Part shown: one piece after another, positions 30,689-40,279 of the stretch
How the letters are laid out: every line of letters begins with the position of its first letter
How positions within the stretch are numbered: the stretch's first letter is position 1
Source of the DNA: Schnuerera sp. xch1
Lineage (GTDB): Bacteria > Bacillota > Clostridia > Tissierellales > Tepidimicrobiaceae
Assembly: GCF_019931165.1 (NCBI RefSeq)
Contig: NZ_JAIOUP010000007.1
Location: 1-64,000 of the forward strand
DNA: 64,000 nucleotides
Direction: 5' to 3'
The notes under the pieces: generated by a model
Seen by the model: only the letters and a program-made list of their open reading frames with translations
Told to the model about the DNA's origin: nothing
Databases searched by the model: none
Made by a program: the position numbers and the translations under genes

Positions 30689-30719
30689 AATAATCTCTCC
30701 TTTATTTTTTCTATAACTA

Positions 30720-30818
30720 TTATAAACTAAATACAAAAAATGTAAAGTTGCATCCGCCATTATGATACTTTTCGCAAGCTTCTATTTCTAGTTCCTTACT
30801 AAATTTCATTCTTCCCAT
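30720..30818 (-). pseudogene. Truncated IS3-type orfA (N-terminal 32 codons)
   Basis: The frame starts MGRMKFSKELEIEACEKYHN after GGAGGTATTCTT. The KFSKE-x-KI-x-AC-x-x-Y pattern is that of the N-terminal helix-turn-helix of IS3-family OrfA proteins. After about 21 residues the sequence loses this character (CNFTFFVFSL) and stops. It ends 31 bp before the copy 2 glpX start. It appears to be a relic. Confidence 0.5.
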
Positions 30819-30883
30819 AAGAATACCTCCAAAGTAGATTTAGCAATTTTAATTAAATTACTTCGTCTACTTTGGAGGTATCA
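30720..30883 (-). mobile_element. Left-end relic of an IS3-family-like element
   Basis: Read on the minus strand, the segment opens with TGATACCTCCAAAGTAGACG, resembling an IS3-type terminal repeat. About 27 bases on, TCTACTTTGGAGGTAT (here inverted relative to the end) gives a 16-bp perfect inverted repeat and supplies the GGAGG before a truncated orfA frame. Only the first roughly 165 bp survive. No other end was found next to it. Family assignment is inference. Confidence 0.5.
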
Positions 30884-30898
30884 TATCAATAAAACCAC

Positions 30899-31546
30899 CT
30901 AATTATTGTTCAATCCTTCCCAGTCCTTTAAAAATCGTTTAATTCCAATATCAGTTAAAGGATGTTTTAACATCTGTGTAAATACCTTATATGGTATAGT
31001 CGCAACATGTGCTCCTGCTTTTGCTGCTTCAATAACATGAACTGGATGTCTTATGCTTGCTGCTATTATTTCTGTATCTATACCATGCATATCAAATATT
31101 TGTACTATATCATTTACTATGTTTATGCCTTTATTTCCAATATCATCTAACCTTCCAATAAAAGGACTAACATAGGTAGCTCCTGCCCTAGCTGCTAGCA
31201 ATGCTTGATTAGATGAAAAAACTAATGTAACATTGGTCTTTATTCCTTCACTAGTCAAAACCTTTACAGCCTTTAATCCATCTTTTGTCATTGGTATCTT
31301 TATTACAATATTTGGATGTATCTTTGCTAAATCTCTAGCTTCCTCTATCATCCCATCCTTTTCTAAGGATATAACCTCTGCACTAATAGGTCTATCTATT
31401 ATATCGGATATTTCTTTAACTACCTGTTTAAAATCTCTTTCTTCTTTGGCTATTAATGAAGGGTTAGTAGTTACACCATCTACAACTCCCCACTCATTAA
31501 CTTCTCTTATTTCATCTATATTTGCAGTATCAACAAATAGCCTCAT
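30899..31546 (-). CDS. Transaldolase / fructose-6-phosphate aldolase family (TalC type)
   Basis: This is a small class I aldolase of the pentose phosphate pathway, 215 residues. The N-terminus [18 protein letters not shown] and [14 protein letters not shown] are typical, and the Schiff-base Lys is in [11 protein letters not shown]. Sequence alone does not separate short transaldolases from F6P aldolases. Position between fba and glpX matches Bacillus ywjH (tal), favouring transaldolase. The frame is open upstream, but the ATG after AAAGGAGTTGTATATA fits best. Confidence 0.93.
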   Translation of the reverse strand: MRLFVDTANIDEIREVNEWGVVDGVTTNPSLIAKEERDFKQVVKEISDIIDRPISAEVISLEKDGMIEEARDLAKIHPNIVIKIPMTKDGLKAVKVLTSEGIKTNVTLVFSSNQALLAARAGATYVSPFIGRLDDIGNKGINIVNDIVQIFDMHGIDTEIIAASIRHPVHVIEAAKAGAHVATIPYKVFTQMLKHPLTDIGIKRFLKDWEGLNNN

Positions 31547-31577
31547 TATATACAACTCCTTTGCTATTTTAAGTGTC

Positions 31578-32429
31578 TTATGCTCTTCCTGCTGAACCAA
31601 ATAGATTCATCTTCTCTTTAATAACCTCTTTCATAGCTTCCTTAGCTGGCCCTAGTAGCTTTCTTGGATCTATGTTATCTGGGTTTTTCTTGTTAAAGTC
31701 TTTTATAGCTTGAGTAAATGCTATTCTCAAATCAGTATCTATGTTAATCTTATTGATTCCTGCAGCTACAGCTCTTTCTATAGAATCAGCAGGTACTCCG
31801 CTTGACCCATGTAATACTAGAGGCATATTCAATAGTCCTTTAATAGTCCTTATTCTATCGAAATCAATTTTTGGCTCCCCTTTATATACTCCATGAGCAG
31901 TTCCTACGGCTATAGCTAAAGAATCTACATCTGTTTCTTCAACGAATAGTTTAGCTTCCTCTGGGTCTGTAAAGGTAGCATCTCTTTCATCTACAGTTAT
32001 ATTATCTTCGGTTCCCCCAATTTTACCTAATTCAGCCTCTACGGATACCCCTACTGCATGTGCAACTTCAATTATCTTTTTAGTTATGTTAATATTTTCT
32101 TTTAATTCATGTTTACTACCATCTATCATCACCGAAGTAAATCCATGCCTTATACACAACATCACTTGGTCAAAGTCTGTTCCATGATCTAAATGTAGTA
32201 CAACAGGTACCTTTGCCTTATTTGCTGCTAACTTGCCTAGTTCAGCAATATATTCAATTCCAGCATATTTTAATCCACCTTGACTAGCTTGAAGTATAAC
32301 TGGTGAATTAGTTTCCTCTGCTGCCTCTATTATAGCTTGAACAATTTCCATATTATTCACATTAAAAGCACCTACAGCGTAGTTATTCTTATGAGCATCT
32401 TGCAATAATTCCTTACCAGTAACTAACAT
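31578..32429 (-). CDS. fba: Class II fructose-1,6-bisphosphate aldolase
   Basis: This zinc enzyme splits fructose 1,6-bisphosphate to two triose phosphates. The 283 residues start [25 protein letters not shown]. Zinc ligands are in [10 protein letters not shown] and [11 protein letters not shown], and the phosphate loop in [12 protein letters not shown]. The ATG follows AGGAGGCAATGGT, seven codons into the longest frame. It is followed by the transaldolase and glpX genes, a sugar-phosphate operon. A tagatose-bisphosphate specificity is not excluded. Confidence 0.95.
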   Translation of the reverse strand: MLVTGKELLQDAHKNNYAVGAFNVNNMEIVQAIIEAAEETNSPVILQASQGGLKYAGIEYIAELGKLAANKAKVPVVLHLDHGTDFDQVMLCIRHGFTSVMIDGSKHELKENINITKKIIEVAHAVGVSVEAELGKIGGTEDNITVDERDATFTDPEEAKLFVEETDVDSLAIAVGTAHGVYKGEPKIDFDRIRTIKGLLNMPLVLHGSSGVPADSIERAVAAGINKINIDTDLRIAFTQAIKDFNKKNPDNIDPRKLLGPAKEAMKEVIKEKMNLFGSAGRA

Positions 32430-32577
32430 ACCATTGCCTCCTCTTTTCAATATTCTTATCCTATTCTATAATCAAATCAACACATAAAATATCATACTCT
32501 CTTAGTATTATCTTATCCTTTTAAATAAAATATTTAAGTCTTTTTCCATTATGCAAACATAAGGTTTATATAACAAT

Positions 32578-33435
32578 CTAAATACTAGGGCTTGGTTCCT
32601 GTCTTATGTTTTTTAAGCTGTTTCCCTTTAATCCTAATATTTCTCTTGCTTCATCTGGAGTGGATATTTCCCTCCCTAATTCTTTGGCTATTCTAACCAC
32701 CTTTTCTACCAATTTACCATTGGATTCTGCTAATACTCCTTTTGATAAGTATAAATTATCTTCAAACCCAACTCTGACATGTCCACCCATGGCGATTCCC
32801 ATAGTTACCATTGGTATTTGATGTCTACCTATTCCTGCTACTGTCCATGTAGACCCACTTGGTATACTGTCTACCATAAAAGTTAAATCTCTTGCAGTAG
32901 CTGCCATTTGTACTCCTAGCACAAAATCAAAATGCATAGGTTCTAATAAAATCCCTTGTTTAGCATATTTGATTGCATAGTCTATCATTCCCTTATCAAA
33001 GACTTCTATTTCAGGCTTTACACCTTTTTCCATCATTATCTTACCAAAATTTTTTATGGTATTCTCCGTATTAACAAATATTTCATCTTCACCAAAATTT
33101 AAAGTTCCACAGTCTAAAGTTGCCATTTCAGGTAATAATTCCACTGGTTGAAGTCTTTCTTTGTCCGTCATCCCTACAGCTCCACCAGTTGATGGTTGAA
33201 TGATCACATCAGGACATCTCTTTTTTATTTCATCTATACATTCTCTAAATCTTTCCTTGTTTTGTGTAGGAGTACCATCATCATATCTCACGTGTAAATG
33301 TATAATACTTGCTCCTGCTTTATAAGCAGATTCAGCTTCTCTACCTATTTCCTCTATTGTATAAGGTACATTTGGATTTTGCTCTTTTGTAACTTCCGCT
33401 CCACAGATAGCAGCTGTTATAATTAACTTATCCAC
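32578..33435 (-). CDS. kce: 3-keto-5-aminohexanoate cleavage enzyme (BKACE family)
   Basis: It condenses 3-keto-5-aminohexanoate with acetyl-CoA to acetoacetate and 3-aminobutyryl-CoA in lysine fermentation. The 285 residues carry the Zn ligands of the family in IIHLHVR (His46, His48), and the later GHVRVGFEDNLYLSKG. The start is GTG after AAAGGGGGTATTATA. BKACE members act on several beta-keto acids, but the kal gene 40 bp upstream makes the lysine-pathway role likely. Confidence 0.9.
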   Translation of the reverse strand: MDKLIITAAICGAEVTKEQNPNVPYTIEEIGREAESAYKAGASIIHLHVRYDDGTPTQNKERFRECIDEIKKRCPDVIIQPSTGGAVGMTDKERLQPVELLPEMATLDCGTLNFGEDEIFVNTENTIKNFGKIMMEKGVKPEIEVFDKGMIDYAIKYAKQGILLEPMHFDFVLGVQMAATARDLTFMVDSIPSGSTWTVAGIGRHQIPMVTMGIAMGGHVRVGFEDNLYLSKGVLAESNGKLVEKVVRIAKELGREISTPDEAREILGLKGNSLKNIRQEPSPSI

Positions 33436-33475
33436 TATAATACCCCCTTTAAAGTATTAGAACTACATGTGAAAA

Positions 33476-33859
33476 TTATTTTCTTTTCTTATCTTTTGGA
33501 ACCACACATGTTCCTGTAGCTTTACATACTATTACGGGCTCATCTAACACATCACATGCTGAATCGTTGACGTCTCGTCTTGGTGTTATAACCTTCCTTG
33601 CTTCAAATTTCATATTTCTAGAGGTATTACCTACTTTTATTATCTCCCCTACTGCTTCTATGTAGTCTCCAGCATGAACTGGGGCTAAAAATTCTACATC
33701 ATCATAAGCTACAAATAATCCTTCATCTCCATCATTTCTTATAAGTAATTCTGTAGCTACATCTCCGAACAATTGTAATACCTTAGCTCCATCGACTAAA
33801 TCTCCACCATAATGAGCATCTCCAGTGCTCATTCTAACTCTAATCATAGCTTCTCCCAT
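33476..33859 (-). CDS. kal: 3-aminobutyryl-CoA ammonia-lyase
   Basis: This hot-dog-fold enzyme removes ammonia from L-3-aminobutyryl-CoA to give crotonyl-CoA, the step after Kce. The 127 residues start [21 protein letters not shown] and include [15 protein letters not shown], as in the Kal family. The ATG follows TGGAGGTTGCATT. It is the first gene of a two-gene operon with kce. The remaining lysine genes (kamA, kamDE, kdd) are not in the window. Confidence 0.88.
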   Translation of the reverse strand: MGEAMIRVRMSTGDAHYGGDLVDGAKVLQLFGDVATELLIRNDGDEGLFVAYDDVEFLAPVHAGDYIEAVGEIIKVGNTSRNMKFEARKVITPRRDVNDSACDVLDEPVIVCKATGTCVVPKDKKRK

Positions 33860-33908
33860 AATGCAACCTCCATAACTAATATATTTTAATCCTGTTCAAA
33901 TCATTTTT

Positions 33909-33917
33909 ATTATAACA
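33909..33917 (-). promoter_or_regulatory. Extended -10 promoter for kal-kce
   Basis: The minus strand reads TGTTATAAT, an extended -10 box (TGn-TATAAT), about 50 bp upstream of the kal ATG. No good -35 box stands at the right distance, which extended -10 promoters tolerate. Confidence 0.45.
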
Positions 33918-34031
33918 TAAGTATTTAGCTTATACCATATCAATTAATATTCTCCTTCAATACTTAGTTCTTTTAATTCTTCACTGTCCCTCGTCCTATT
34001 TTCAAATAATAAAATATATTTTTACTACATT

Positions 34032-34060
34032 GTAACTACATAATATGAAAAATATGTTAA
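34032..34060 (+). promoter_or_regulatory. Candidate promoter for the ABC exporter operon
   Basis: TTGTAA, 17 bp, TATGTT, ending 34 bp upstream of the TTG start of the ATPase gene. Both boxes are only partial matches, so this is a plausible but weak call. Confidence 0.35.
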
Positions 34061-34094
34061 TATATTATCAATACTATTTGGAGGTGGTTAAAAC

Positions 34095-34805
34095 TTGAGC
34101 AATCTCATAACATTAAATAATATAAGAAAAATCTATAAAATGGGTAATGAAAAGATCGTTGCACTAAACGATGTTAGCCTCTCCATTGATAGAAAAGAAT
34201 TTATATGTTTACTTGGAACTTCTGGTTCTGGAAAGAGTACTCTTCTCAATATGATGGCAGGGCTAGAAAAACCTACTAGAGGCGAAATAATCATTGAAAA
34301 TCATCATATAGAAAAGATGAATGAAAAACAATTAGCCCAATTTCGTCAATTACATATAGGATTCGTATTTCAATCATACAACCTGATCTCTACTCTATCG
34401 GCCTTAGAGAATGTAAGCTTAGGCCTTACCTTTAGGGGTATACCTAGAAAAAAAAGAGAAAATATTGCAAAAAAAATGTTAGAATCTGTAGGGTTAGGTA
34501 ATAGGCTTAATCATAAACCTAGCGAAATGAGTGGTGGTCAACAACAAAGAGTAAGCATAGCAAGAGCTTTTGTAGAAAATCCAGAAATAATATTTGCAGA
34601 TGAGCCCACTGGAAACTTGGACTCTAAAACCACTGTCGAAGTAATGAACTTAATAACGGGTATGGCAAAGAAAAATGAGCAAACGTTAATAATAGTAACC
34701 CATGATCCAGAAATTTCTCCCTATAGTGATAGGATTGTTCACTTAAGGGACGGCAATATTGAAAAAATATCTAAAAATAAACATAAGGGGGAAGGGAATA
34801 GATGA
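34095..34805 (+). CDS. ABC transporter ATP-binding protein (MacB/LolD/FtsE type)
   Basis: It would power a MacB-like permease. The 236 residues have Walker A GTSGSGKST (about 40), Q-loop FVFQSYNLI, signature MSGGQQQRVSIARAF and Walker B IIFADEPTGNLDS, all intact. The start is TTG after GGAGGTGGTTAAAAC. It overlaps the next gene by four bases (ATGA). Because both genes after it are interrupted, the ATPase may have no working partner. Confidence 0.93.
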   Translation: MSNLITLNNIRKIYKMGNEKIVALNDVSLSIDRKEFICLLGTSGSGKSTLLNMMAGLEKPTRGEIIIENHHIEKMNEKQLAQFRQLHIGFVFQSYNLISTLSALENVSLGLTFRGIPRKKRENIAKKMLESVGLGNRLNHKPSEMSGGQQQRVSIARAFVENPEIIFADEPTGNLDSKTTVEVMNLITGMAKKNEQTLIIVTHDPEISPYSDRIVHLRDGNIEKISKNKHKGEGNR

Positions 34806-36855
34806 AAAGATATACTATAATTACTTTGGTATTTTTATTAGTTTTAATACAAATTCCTATTATAGGACTAACGGATGATGAGGATTCAACAGAAGATATA
34901 ATGCCAAAATTCAGTATAAAAAATCGCGATATACCAATGGGAGATGCAGACAAAACTATGACTTTATCCTTTAATCTTGAAAACTCAGGATATCAGGCAA
35001 AAAATGTAGTTATTACTCCTGAGTTCATAGCTGAGAACAATCCATTTACAGTAAGTAACCTTACTAATTCCGAAACCATAGAAAAAATTGGCGGAAATAA
35101 TACAGTTAATGTAAAGTTTAAGTTATCCATAGCACCAGATGCAGTTGCAGGTACATATCCTATTAGAATCAATGTTAATTATGAAAATATATATGGAGAT
35201 CAAGGACATTTTGAGGAAACTGTATATGTAAGGTTACTGGCAAAAGTACCCCACCAAAACTAATAATTAATCGAATATCAACTAATCCTAAAGAAATAGG
35301 ACCTGGTGGTGAAGTTAAAGTCAATATAGTATTTAAGAATAAAGGAAGCATCAAAGCGAAAGATTTAACAACTACTTTAGAAGGTTTAAATACTGATGGA
35401 GGATTTTATGTACAATCCGGTTCCAATGTAAAATATATAACTAAAGTTCAAGGCGATACTGTAGGATCAGTAACCTTTGATTTAAAAGCTGCAAATAATA
35501 TTACAATAGGTAGTCATGAACTTGCTCTCAAATTCAACTATAAGGACAGTCAAGGGAATATCATAGAAGATGTTCAAAATATATATTTAGACGTCACTGG
35601 TAAAAGCAGCAATGCCTCTAATTTAATAATCGACAAATTAACTTATCCAACTTCTGGAGTCAATCCAGGTGATGACTTTACTTTTGAATTTGACCTTGTG
35701 AATTCTGGTGAATTAGATGCTAATAATATTTTAGTAAAAACAGAAAGCACAAATCCATCAATGGTACCTAAATCTGCAAGTATTATAAAGTTAAATTCTA
35801 TAGCGGCTGGTGAAACTAAAAGCTTACAATTTGTATTTACTCCAACTGATGAAGCAGAAACGATGAATTATCCTATAAACATCACCGTTGAATATCAAGA
35901 TGAATTAAATCAGAATAGCGAAAATAAATATGCACTTACCCAATATATAGGTGCTTATGTAGATAATGAAGAAAATAATGCTAACGGGAAGCCAAAACTA
36001 ATAATAGACAAATATAATTTTGAACCAAACATTGTAAAGGCCGGAGAAAATTTTGACATGAATCTGTCCTTCTATAACACCAACAGTCAACAGTCTACTA
36101 AGAATATAAAAATATTCTTAACAGCAAATGAAACCACAGATCCTGAAAGCAATACCAGTGGTAGCAACGTATTTACTCCTGTAAATAGTAGTAATACTTT
36201 CTATATAGATAATATTCCTCCAAAAGGCAGAGTAGAAAAAAATATTACTATGTTTACAGTACCAGATGCAGAAGCAAAAACTTACACTGTAACAGCCAAT
36301 TTTGAATATGAAAACAATGAAGGAGAAGAATTTACAGCAACAGAGTTAATAGGCGTTCCAGTAGTACAACAATCTGAATTAGAATTAGGAAAAATAAGTC
36401 TACCTCCAGAAGCGTATATAGGGCAACCTGCTCCTGTATTTATTGAATTCTATAACACAGGAAAAGTAGCTTTATATAATATGATGGTAAAGCTGGAAGG
36501 AGATTTCCAAACCGAAAATGGTAGTTTTTATGTGGGAAATTTTGATATTGGTAAATCTGAATACTTTGAAGGAATGATAATCCCTAATGAAACTGGAGAA
36601 TTAACTGGATCACTAGTATTTACCTATGAAGATTCTTCCGGTGAAACTATAGAAAAAAAAGATGATTTCACTTTGAATGTAATGGAACAACCACCAATGG
36701 AACAGCTGCCTGGAGATATGCCCCCTATGGAAGAGCAAGATTCCAGCATTATTAAACGCCCAGTATTCTGGATAGTGGTCATTTTAGTATTAGCTATAGG
36801 AGGATTTGTATTCTATAAAAAGAGGAAAAAGAAAGGTATGGCTTTAGATGAGTAG
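34802..36855 (+). pseudogene. Secreted CARDB/NEW3-repeat protein of the ABC exporter, frameshifted
   Basis: An N-terminal signal (TIITLVFLLVLIQIPIIGL) is followed by repeated domains of about 110-150 residues, each opening with a PG-G-x-V/F pattern (IGPGGEVKVNIVFKN, VNPGDDFTFEFDLVN). The C-terminus has a membrane anchor (FWIVVILVLAIGGFVFYKKRKKKG). The first frame stops after 153 codons, but coding continues in another frame to the end. Lining up the repeats (VTGKSTPPKLII against VTGKSSNASNLII) places a one-base deletion at about 35228-35233. The span is one base short of a whole number of codons. No homopolymer lies at that spot, but a sequence error is still possible. The anchored repeats probably bind a partner outside the cell. 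Confidence 0.85.
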
Positions 36856-38206
36856 TATAGATTTAATCCGAATGGGACTTAAAAATCTATGGCGTAGAAA
36901 ACTTAGAACATTTTTAACAGTACTAGGCGTTATAATAGGTACTAGTTCCATTGTAGTGATGCTCTCTTTAGGTTTTGGAATGCAAGAATCATTTCAAAAC
37001 CTATTATCCAGAATGGGAGATCTAACTACAATAAATGTACATAAACCGTATATTGGTGGATATGGGGGGATGTCAACTTCTACTTCACCTTCAATGAACA
37101 ACGATGCCAAATTAGACGATACAGCCATAACAGATTTTCAAAATATACCTCATGTAGTAACTGCAACTCCTATAGTAGAAACCTGGGGAGTCATTAAAAC
37201 CGGAAGATATGTATCAAATACCTCTATCAGAGGAATTGATCCTATTTCTATGAAATACTTCGAGTACAATATATCAGAAGGTCGTCTCTTGAAACCTGGA
37301 GATGATTTAGTTGTAATCTTTGGAGGATCTATAAAAAATAGTTTCTATAATCCACAATCTTCAGGAAGAGGTATATATGAGAAACCAGATATTGATCTTA
37401 TGAATGATAGAATGATATTTACTTTCAATACCGATGTGGGACGTGAAACTTTCCCTGGTGAAAACATAGAAACTCCTGACTATGAGGATTATAAAATTAA
37501 AGCAGTAGGTGTGCTTGAAGAAGGAAATCCAGAAACTGACTATACTGTATATGCTCCTATTGACACAGTACAAAGGATGATTGATGAAAAAGAAAGAGCA
37601 GAAAACAGTAATAATAGAAATCAAAATAGACGAAATGAATATTAAAGGGTAATGGTCAAAGTAGATGATGTAAACAATGTTCAAGATATTCAACAAGTTA
37701 TAAAAAATAAAGGATTCGATGCTTATAGTTTATCAGATATCTTAGAGGAAATGAAAAAAATGTCCAGTATAATTCAGGCTATATTAGGTGGAATAGGTGC
37801 CATATCATTACTTGTAGCAGCCATAGGTATAACAAACACCATGGTAATGTCCATATATGAGAGAACCAAGGAAATAGGAATAATGAAGGTTATAGGTGCT
37901 TCATTGAAAGATATAAAAAAACTATTCCTATTCGAGTCAGCCATTATAGGTTTACTAGGTGGTCTTATAGGCATAATATTTAGTCATCTATTATCTTTCA
38001 TATTAAATAAATTTGGTGGAAATTTTCTTATGGGTATCGGATTCATGGGTATTGAAACTGAATCAGGGACTAACATAAGTATTATACCTATATGGTTAAT
38101 ATTTGCATCCTTAAGCTTTTCAGTCTTGATGGGTATAATATCAGGATACTATCCAGCAAGAAGGGCAATGAAATTATCAGCTATTGAAGCTATAAGAACA
38201 GAATAA
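36848..38206 (+). pseudogene. MacB/FtsX-type ABC permease interrupted by an in-frame stop
   Basis: It begins IRMGLKNLWRRKLRTFLTVLGVIIGTSSIV, the MacB N-terminal helix, then an extracellular MacB-PCD region, then three C-terminal helices (about 37770-38150) ending YYPARRAMKLSAIEAIRTE. The total of 453 codons is a normal length. A TAA at 37643-37645 splits it after residue 265. The second half is in the same frame and starts R-V-M-V-K-V-D-D, so one substitution (for example AAA or GAA to TAA) explains the break. It overlaps the previous gene by 8 bp. Confidence 0.87.
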
Positions 38207-38230
38207 AAAGACCCATGGGTCTTTTTATTC
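38201..38230. terminator. 30-bp perfect palindromic terminator holding both convergent stop codons
   Basis: The palindrome is centred on CCCATGGG with A5 and T5 flanks. Its outer ends GAATAA and TTATTC supply the last codon (Glu) and the TAA stop of the permease gene on the plus strand and of nagA on the minus strand. Confidence 0.88.
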
Positions 38231-39403
38231 TGGAATCAGTTTTCTTAGCCTACCTCCCACTATTGCTTTTTCAATCTTTAAGTCATCGTCAAATATAATC
38301 AAGTCAGCATCTTTTCCTACTTCAATGCTTCCTTTTTTATCATCAACTCTGATAGCTTTGGCAGAATTTAGAGATGCCATTCTTACCGCATCCTTTAGGT
38401 CTACATTTACTAGATGGACCATGTTGTAAACAGCTCTATTTAAAGTAAGAGTCGAACCTGCAAGCGTTCCATCTCTAAGTCTAGCTGCATTATTCTTCAC
38501 ATATACTTCCTGTCCTCCTAAGGAATACTTGCCATCTTTAAGTCCTGTAGCCATCATTGAATCTGATATCAATATAATATTATCTTTACCCTTTGCCTTT
38601 ACTGCTAGATTCATAGCTGCTGGATGCACATGTATGCCATCTGCTATCATCTCACAGAGTACCCTTTCATCTGTTAATACCGCTCCTAATACTCCTGGTT
38701 CCCTATGAGAAAATGCTCTCATCCCATTATAAAGATGTGTCGACTGCGTTACTCCTAAGTCTATAGCTTTTTTAATCTGTTCAAAGGTTCCATTTGTATG
38801 CCCTGCTGATATTGTTATGTTTTTTTCTCTTAAATACTCAATTACTTCTTCGGCTCCTTCAAGTTCAGGAGCTAAAGCCACTACCTTAATATTGTTATTT
38901 GAAAGACTTACATACTCTTTAATCTCTACTAAATCAGGACTTTTTATAAATTCAGGTGGCTGAGCTCCCTTCTTCTCCATTGAAAAATATGGCCCTTCCA
39001 GATATATGCCTAATACTTGGGATCTTATATTAGCATTGTTATCTCTATCCTCTATATAATTCCTAACATTTTCTATAGCTTTCCTTATTTTAATAGGATG
39101 TTCAGTCATTACTGTTGCCAAAAATGATGTTACACCATTTTTAATATGAAAATTGGCTATAGTATTTAAAGCTTCTTTTGTTCCTTCCATTGCATCATGA
39201 CCAAAGTTTCCATGATTGTGAATATCCATAAATCCTGGAGATAGATATTTACCTTCCGCATCTATTACTTCATCATAACTCTTTTCATTAAATGCTTCTT
39301 TATCAAATATATTTAATATCTTACCATTTTCAATTTTTAGATTACTGCTCATTATTATTTCATAAGGAGTAATGATATTAGCATTCTTAATTAATGTCTT
39401 CAT
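38225..39403 (-). CDS. nagA: N-acetylglucosamine-6-phosphate deacetylase
   Basis: This metal-dependent amidohydrolase converts GlcNAc-6-P (or GalNAc-6-P) to the amine and acetate. The 392 residues have the metal motif GFMDIHNHG, ISAGHTNGTFEQI, THLYNGMRAFSHREPG and the late catalytic Asp in ILISDSMMATG. It is the last gene of the PTS locus. Its close link to a SIS-domain protein makes either glucosamine or galactosamine derivatives possible substrates. Confidence 0.94.
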   Translation of the reverse strand: MKTLIKNANIITPYEIIMSSNLKIENGKILNIFDKEAFNEKSYDEVIDAEGKYLSPGFMDIHNHGNFGHDAMEGTKEALNTIANFHIKNGVTSFLATVMTEHPIKIRKAIENVRNYIEDRDNNANIRSQVLGIYLEGPYFSMEKKGAQPPEFIKSPDLVEIKEYVSLSNNNIKVVALAPELEGAEEVIEYLREKNITISAGHTNGTFEQIKKAIDLGVTQSTHLYNGMRAFSHREPGVLGAVLTDERVLCEMIADGIHVHPAAMNLAVKAKGKDNIILISDSMMATGLKDGKYSLGGQEVYVKNNAARLRDGTLAGSTLTLNRAVYNMVHLVNVDLKDAVRMASLNSAKAIRVDDKKGSIEVGKDADLIIFDDDLKIEKAIVGGRLRKLIPE

Positions 39404-39545
39404 TTAATACACCTCTCTCATCCTATTCATCAATCTCTCCATATATAATATAACAGTGAATGTAATATAGCAATGAAATGTATTATTTATATCTATATCT
39501 AACACTTTTTAACACATCAAACTTCCTGCTCATGTCGATAATATT

Positions 39546-40253
39546 CTATACTCTAAACAATCTATGTGCATACTCAGCTTGTAACCTTTCATTAAATTCT
39601 AGTCCTCCATCAACATTTTGGCTCATGTAAACTGGTGGAGTATATCCTCTTTCAATCATGATTTCAATTGCATGTAAGACTGTTGCCTGTAATAACACAG
39701 CTGCTGTAATGGATGAAGTTCCACAGACTTTAGTTTCCATTCCTTCGACATGTATTGCCGCATCACCTTCAACTCCTCTATTATCCAATATTACATCTGC
39801 AAGCTCATATAATTTCTTTCCTGAGCTATGTCTTGATTTTAATTTTTTGGAAGCTTCTAATGAAGTGACAACAATTATTTTATTTCCTTTTTCTTTAACA
39901 TATTGTGCTATTTCGATAGGTAGTGGATTTCTACCAGAATTTGATATTAGAACAAAGCAGTCGTTCTCTCTAACATCCACTTCCTTTACAAAATATGATC
40001 CAACTCCTTCAATCATTTCATATTTCCCTTGAGCTGGTTCTTTAATTGCCTTCGTTGGTATCAAACCACCAGCCCTATGTGATATCTCAAGTGCACCTGC
40101 AAATGAATGACCGCTGCCAAAGGATTGAACTATTCCTCCATTCATTATTGAATCCGCAATTATTTCTCCTGCCCTTTTGATGTTCTCATACTGAGTGTCT
40201 TTAACATCATTGATCATATCTTCAATTGTATCAAAAAACCTTTTATAGCTCAT
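39546..40253 (-). CDS. SIS-domain phosphosugar-binding protein
   Basis: The 235 residues hold one SIS domain. The sugar-phosphate loops SFGSGHSFAGA and CFVLISNSGRNPLPIEIA are visible, with a C-terminal EFNERLQAEYAHRLFRV. It resembles the sugar isomerase-like proteins that accompany PTS systems, but lacks the double SIS layout of AgaS or GlmS deaminases. An isomerase/deaminase or sensor role is inferred from the nagA and PTS genes. The ATG follows AAAGGGGATAGTT. Confidence 0.82.
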   Translation of the reverse strand: MSYKRFFDTIEDMINDVKDTQYENIKRAGEIIADSIMNGGIVQSFGSGHSFAGALEISHRAGGLIPTKAIKEPAQGKYEMIEGVGSYFVKEVDVRENDCFVLISNSGRNPLPIEIAQYVKEKGNKIIVVTSLEASKKLKSRHSSGKKLYELADVILDNRGVEGDAAIHVEGMETKVCGTSSITAAVLLQATVLHAIEIMIERGYTPPVYMSQNVDGGLEFNERLQAEYAHRLFRV

Positions 40254-40279
40254 AACTATCCCCTTTCATTATTTATTGA

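Noticed and set aside
34802-35263. A complete 153-residue secreted protein
   Set aside because: It ends without a natural C-terminus and coding continues in another frame with the next repeat, so it is the front half of a frameshifted gene.
37361-37696. A minus-strand frame of 111 codons opposite the permease gene
   Set aside because: No ribosome site, odd composition (I, Y and F rich) and it is antisense to a clear coding gene, so it is a shadow frame.
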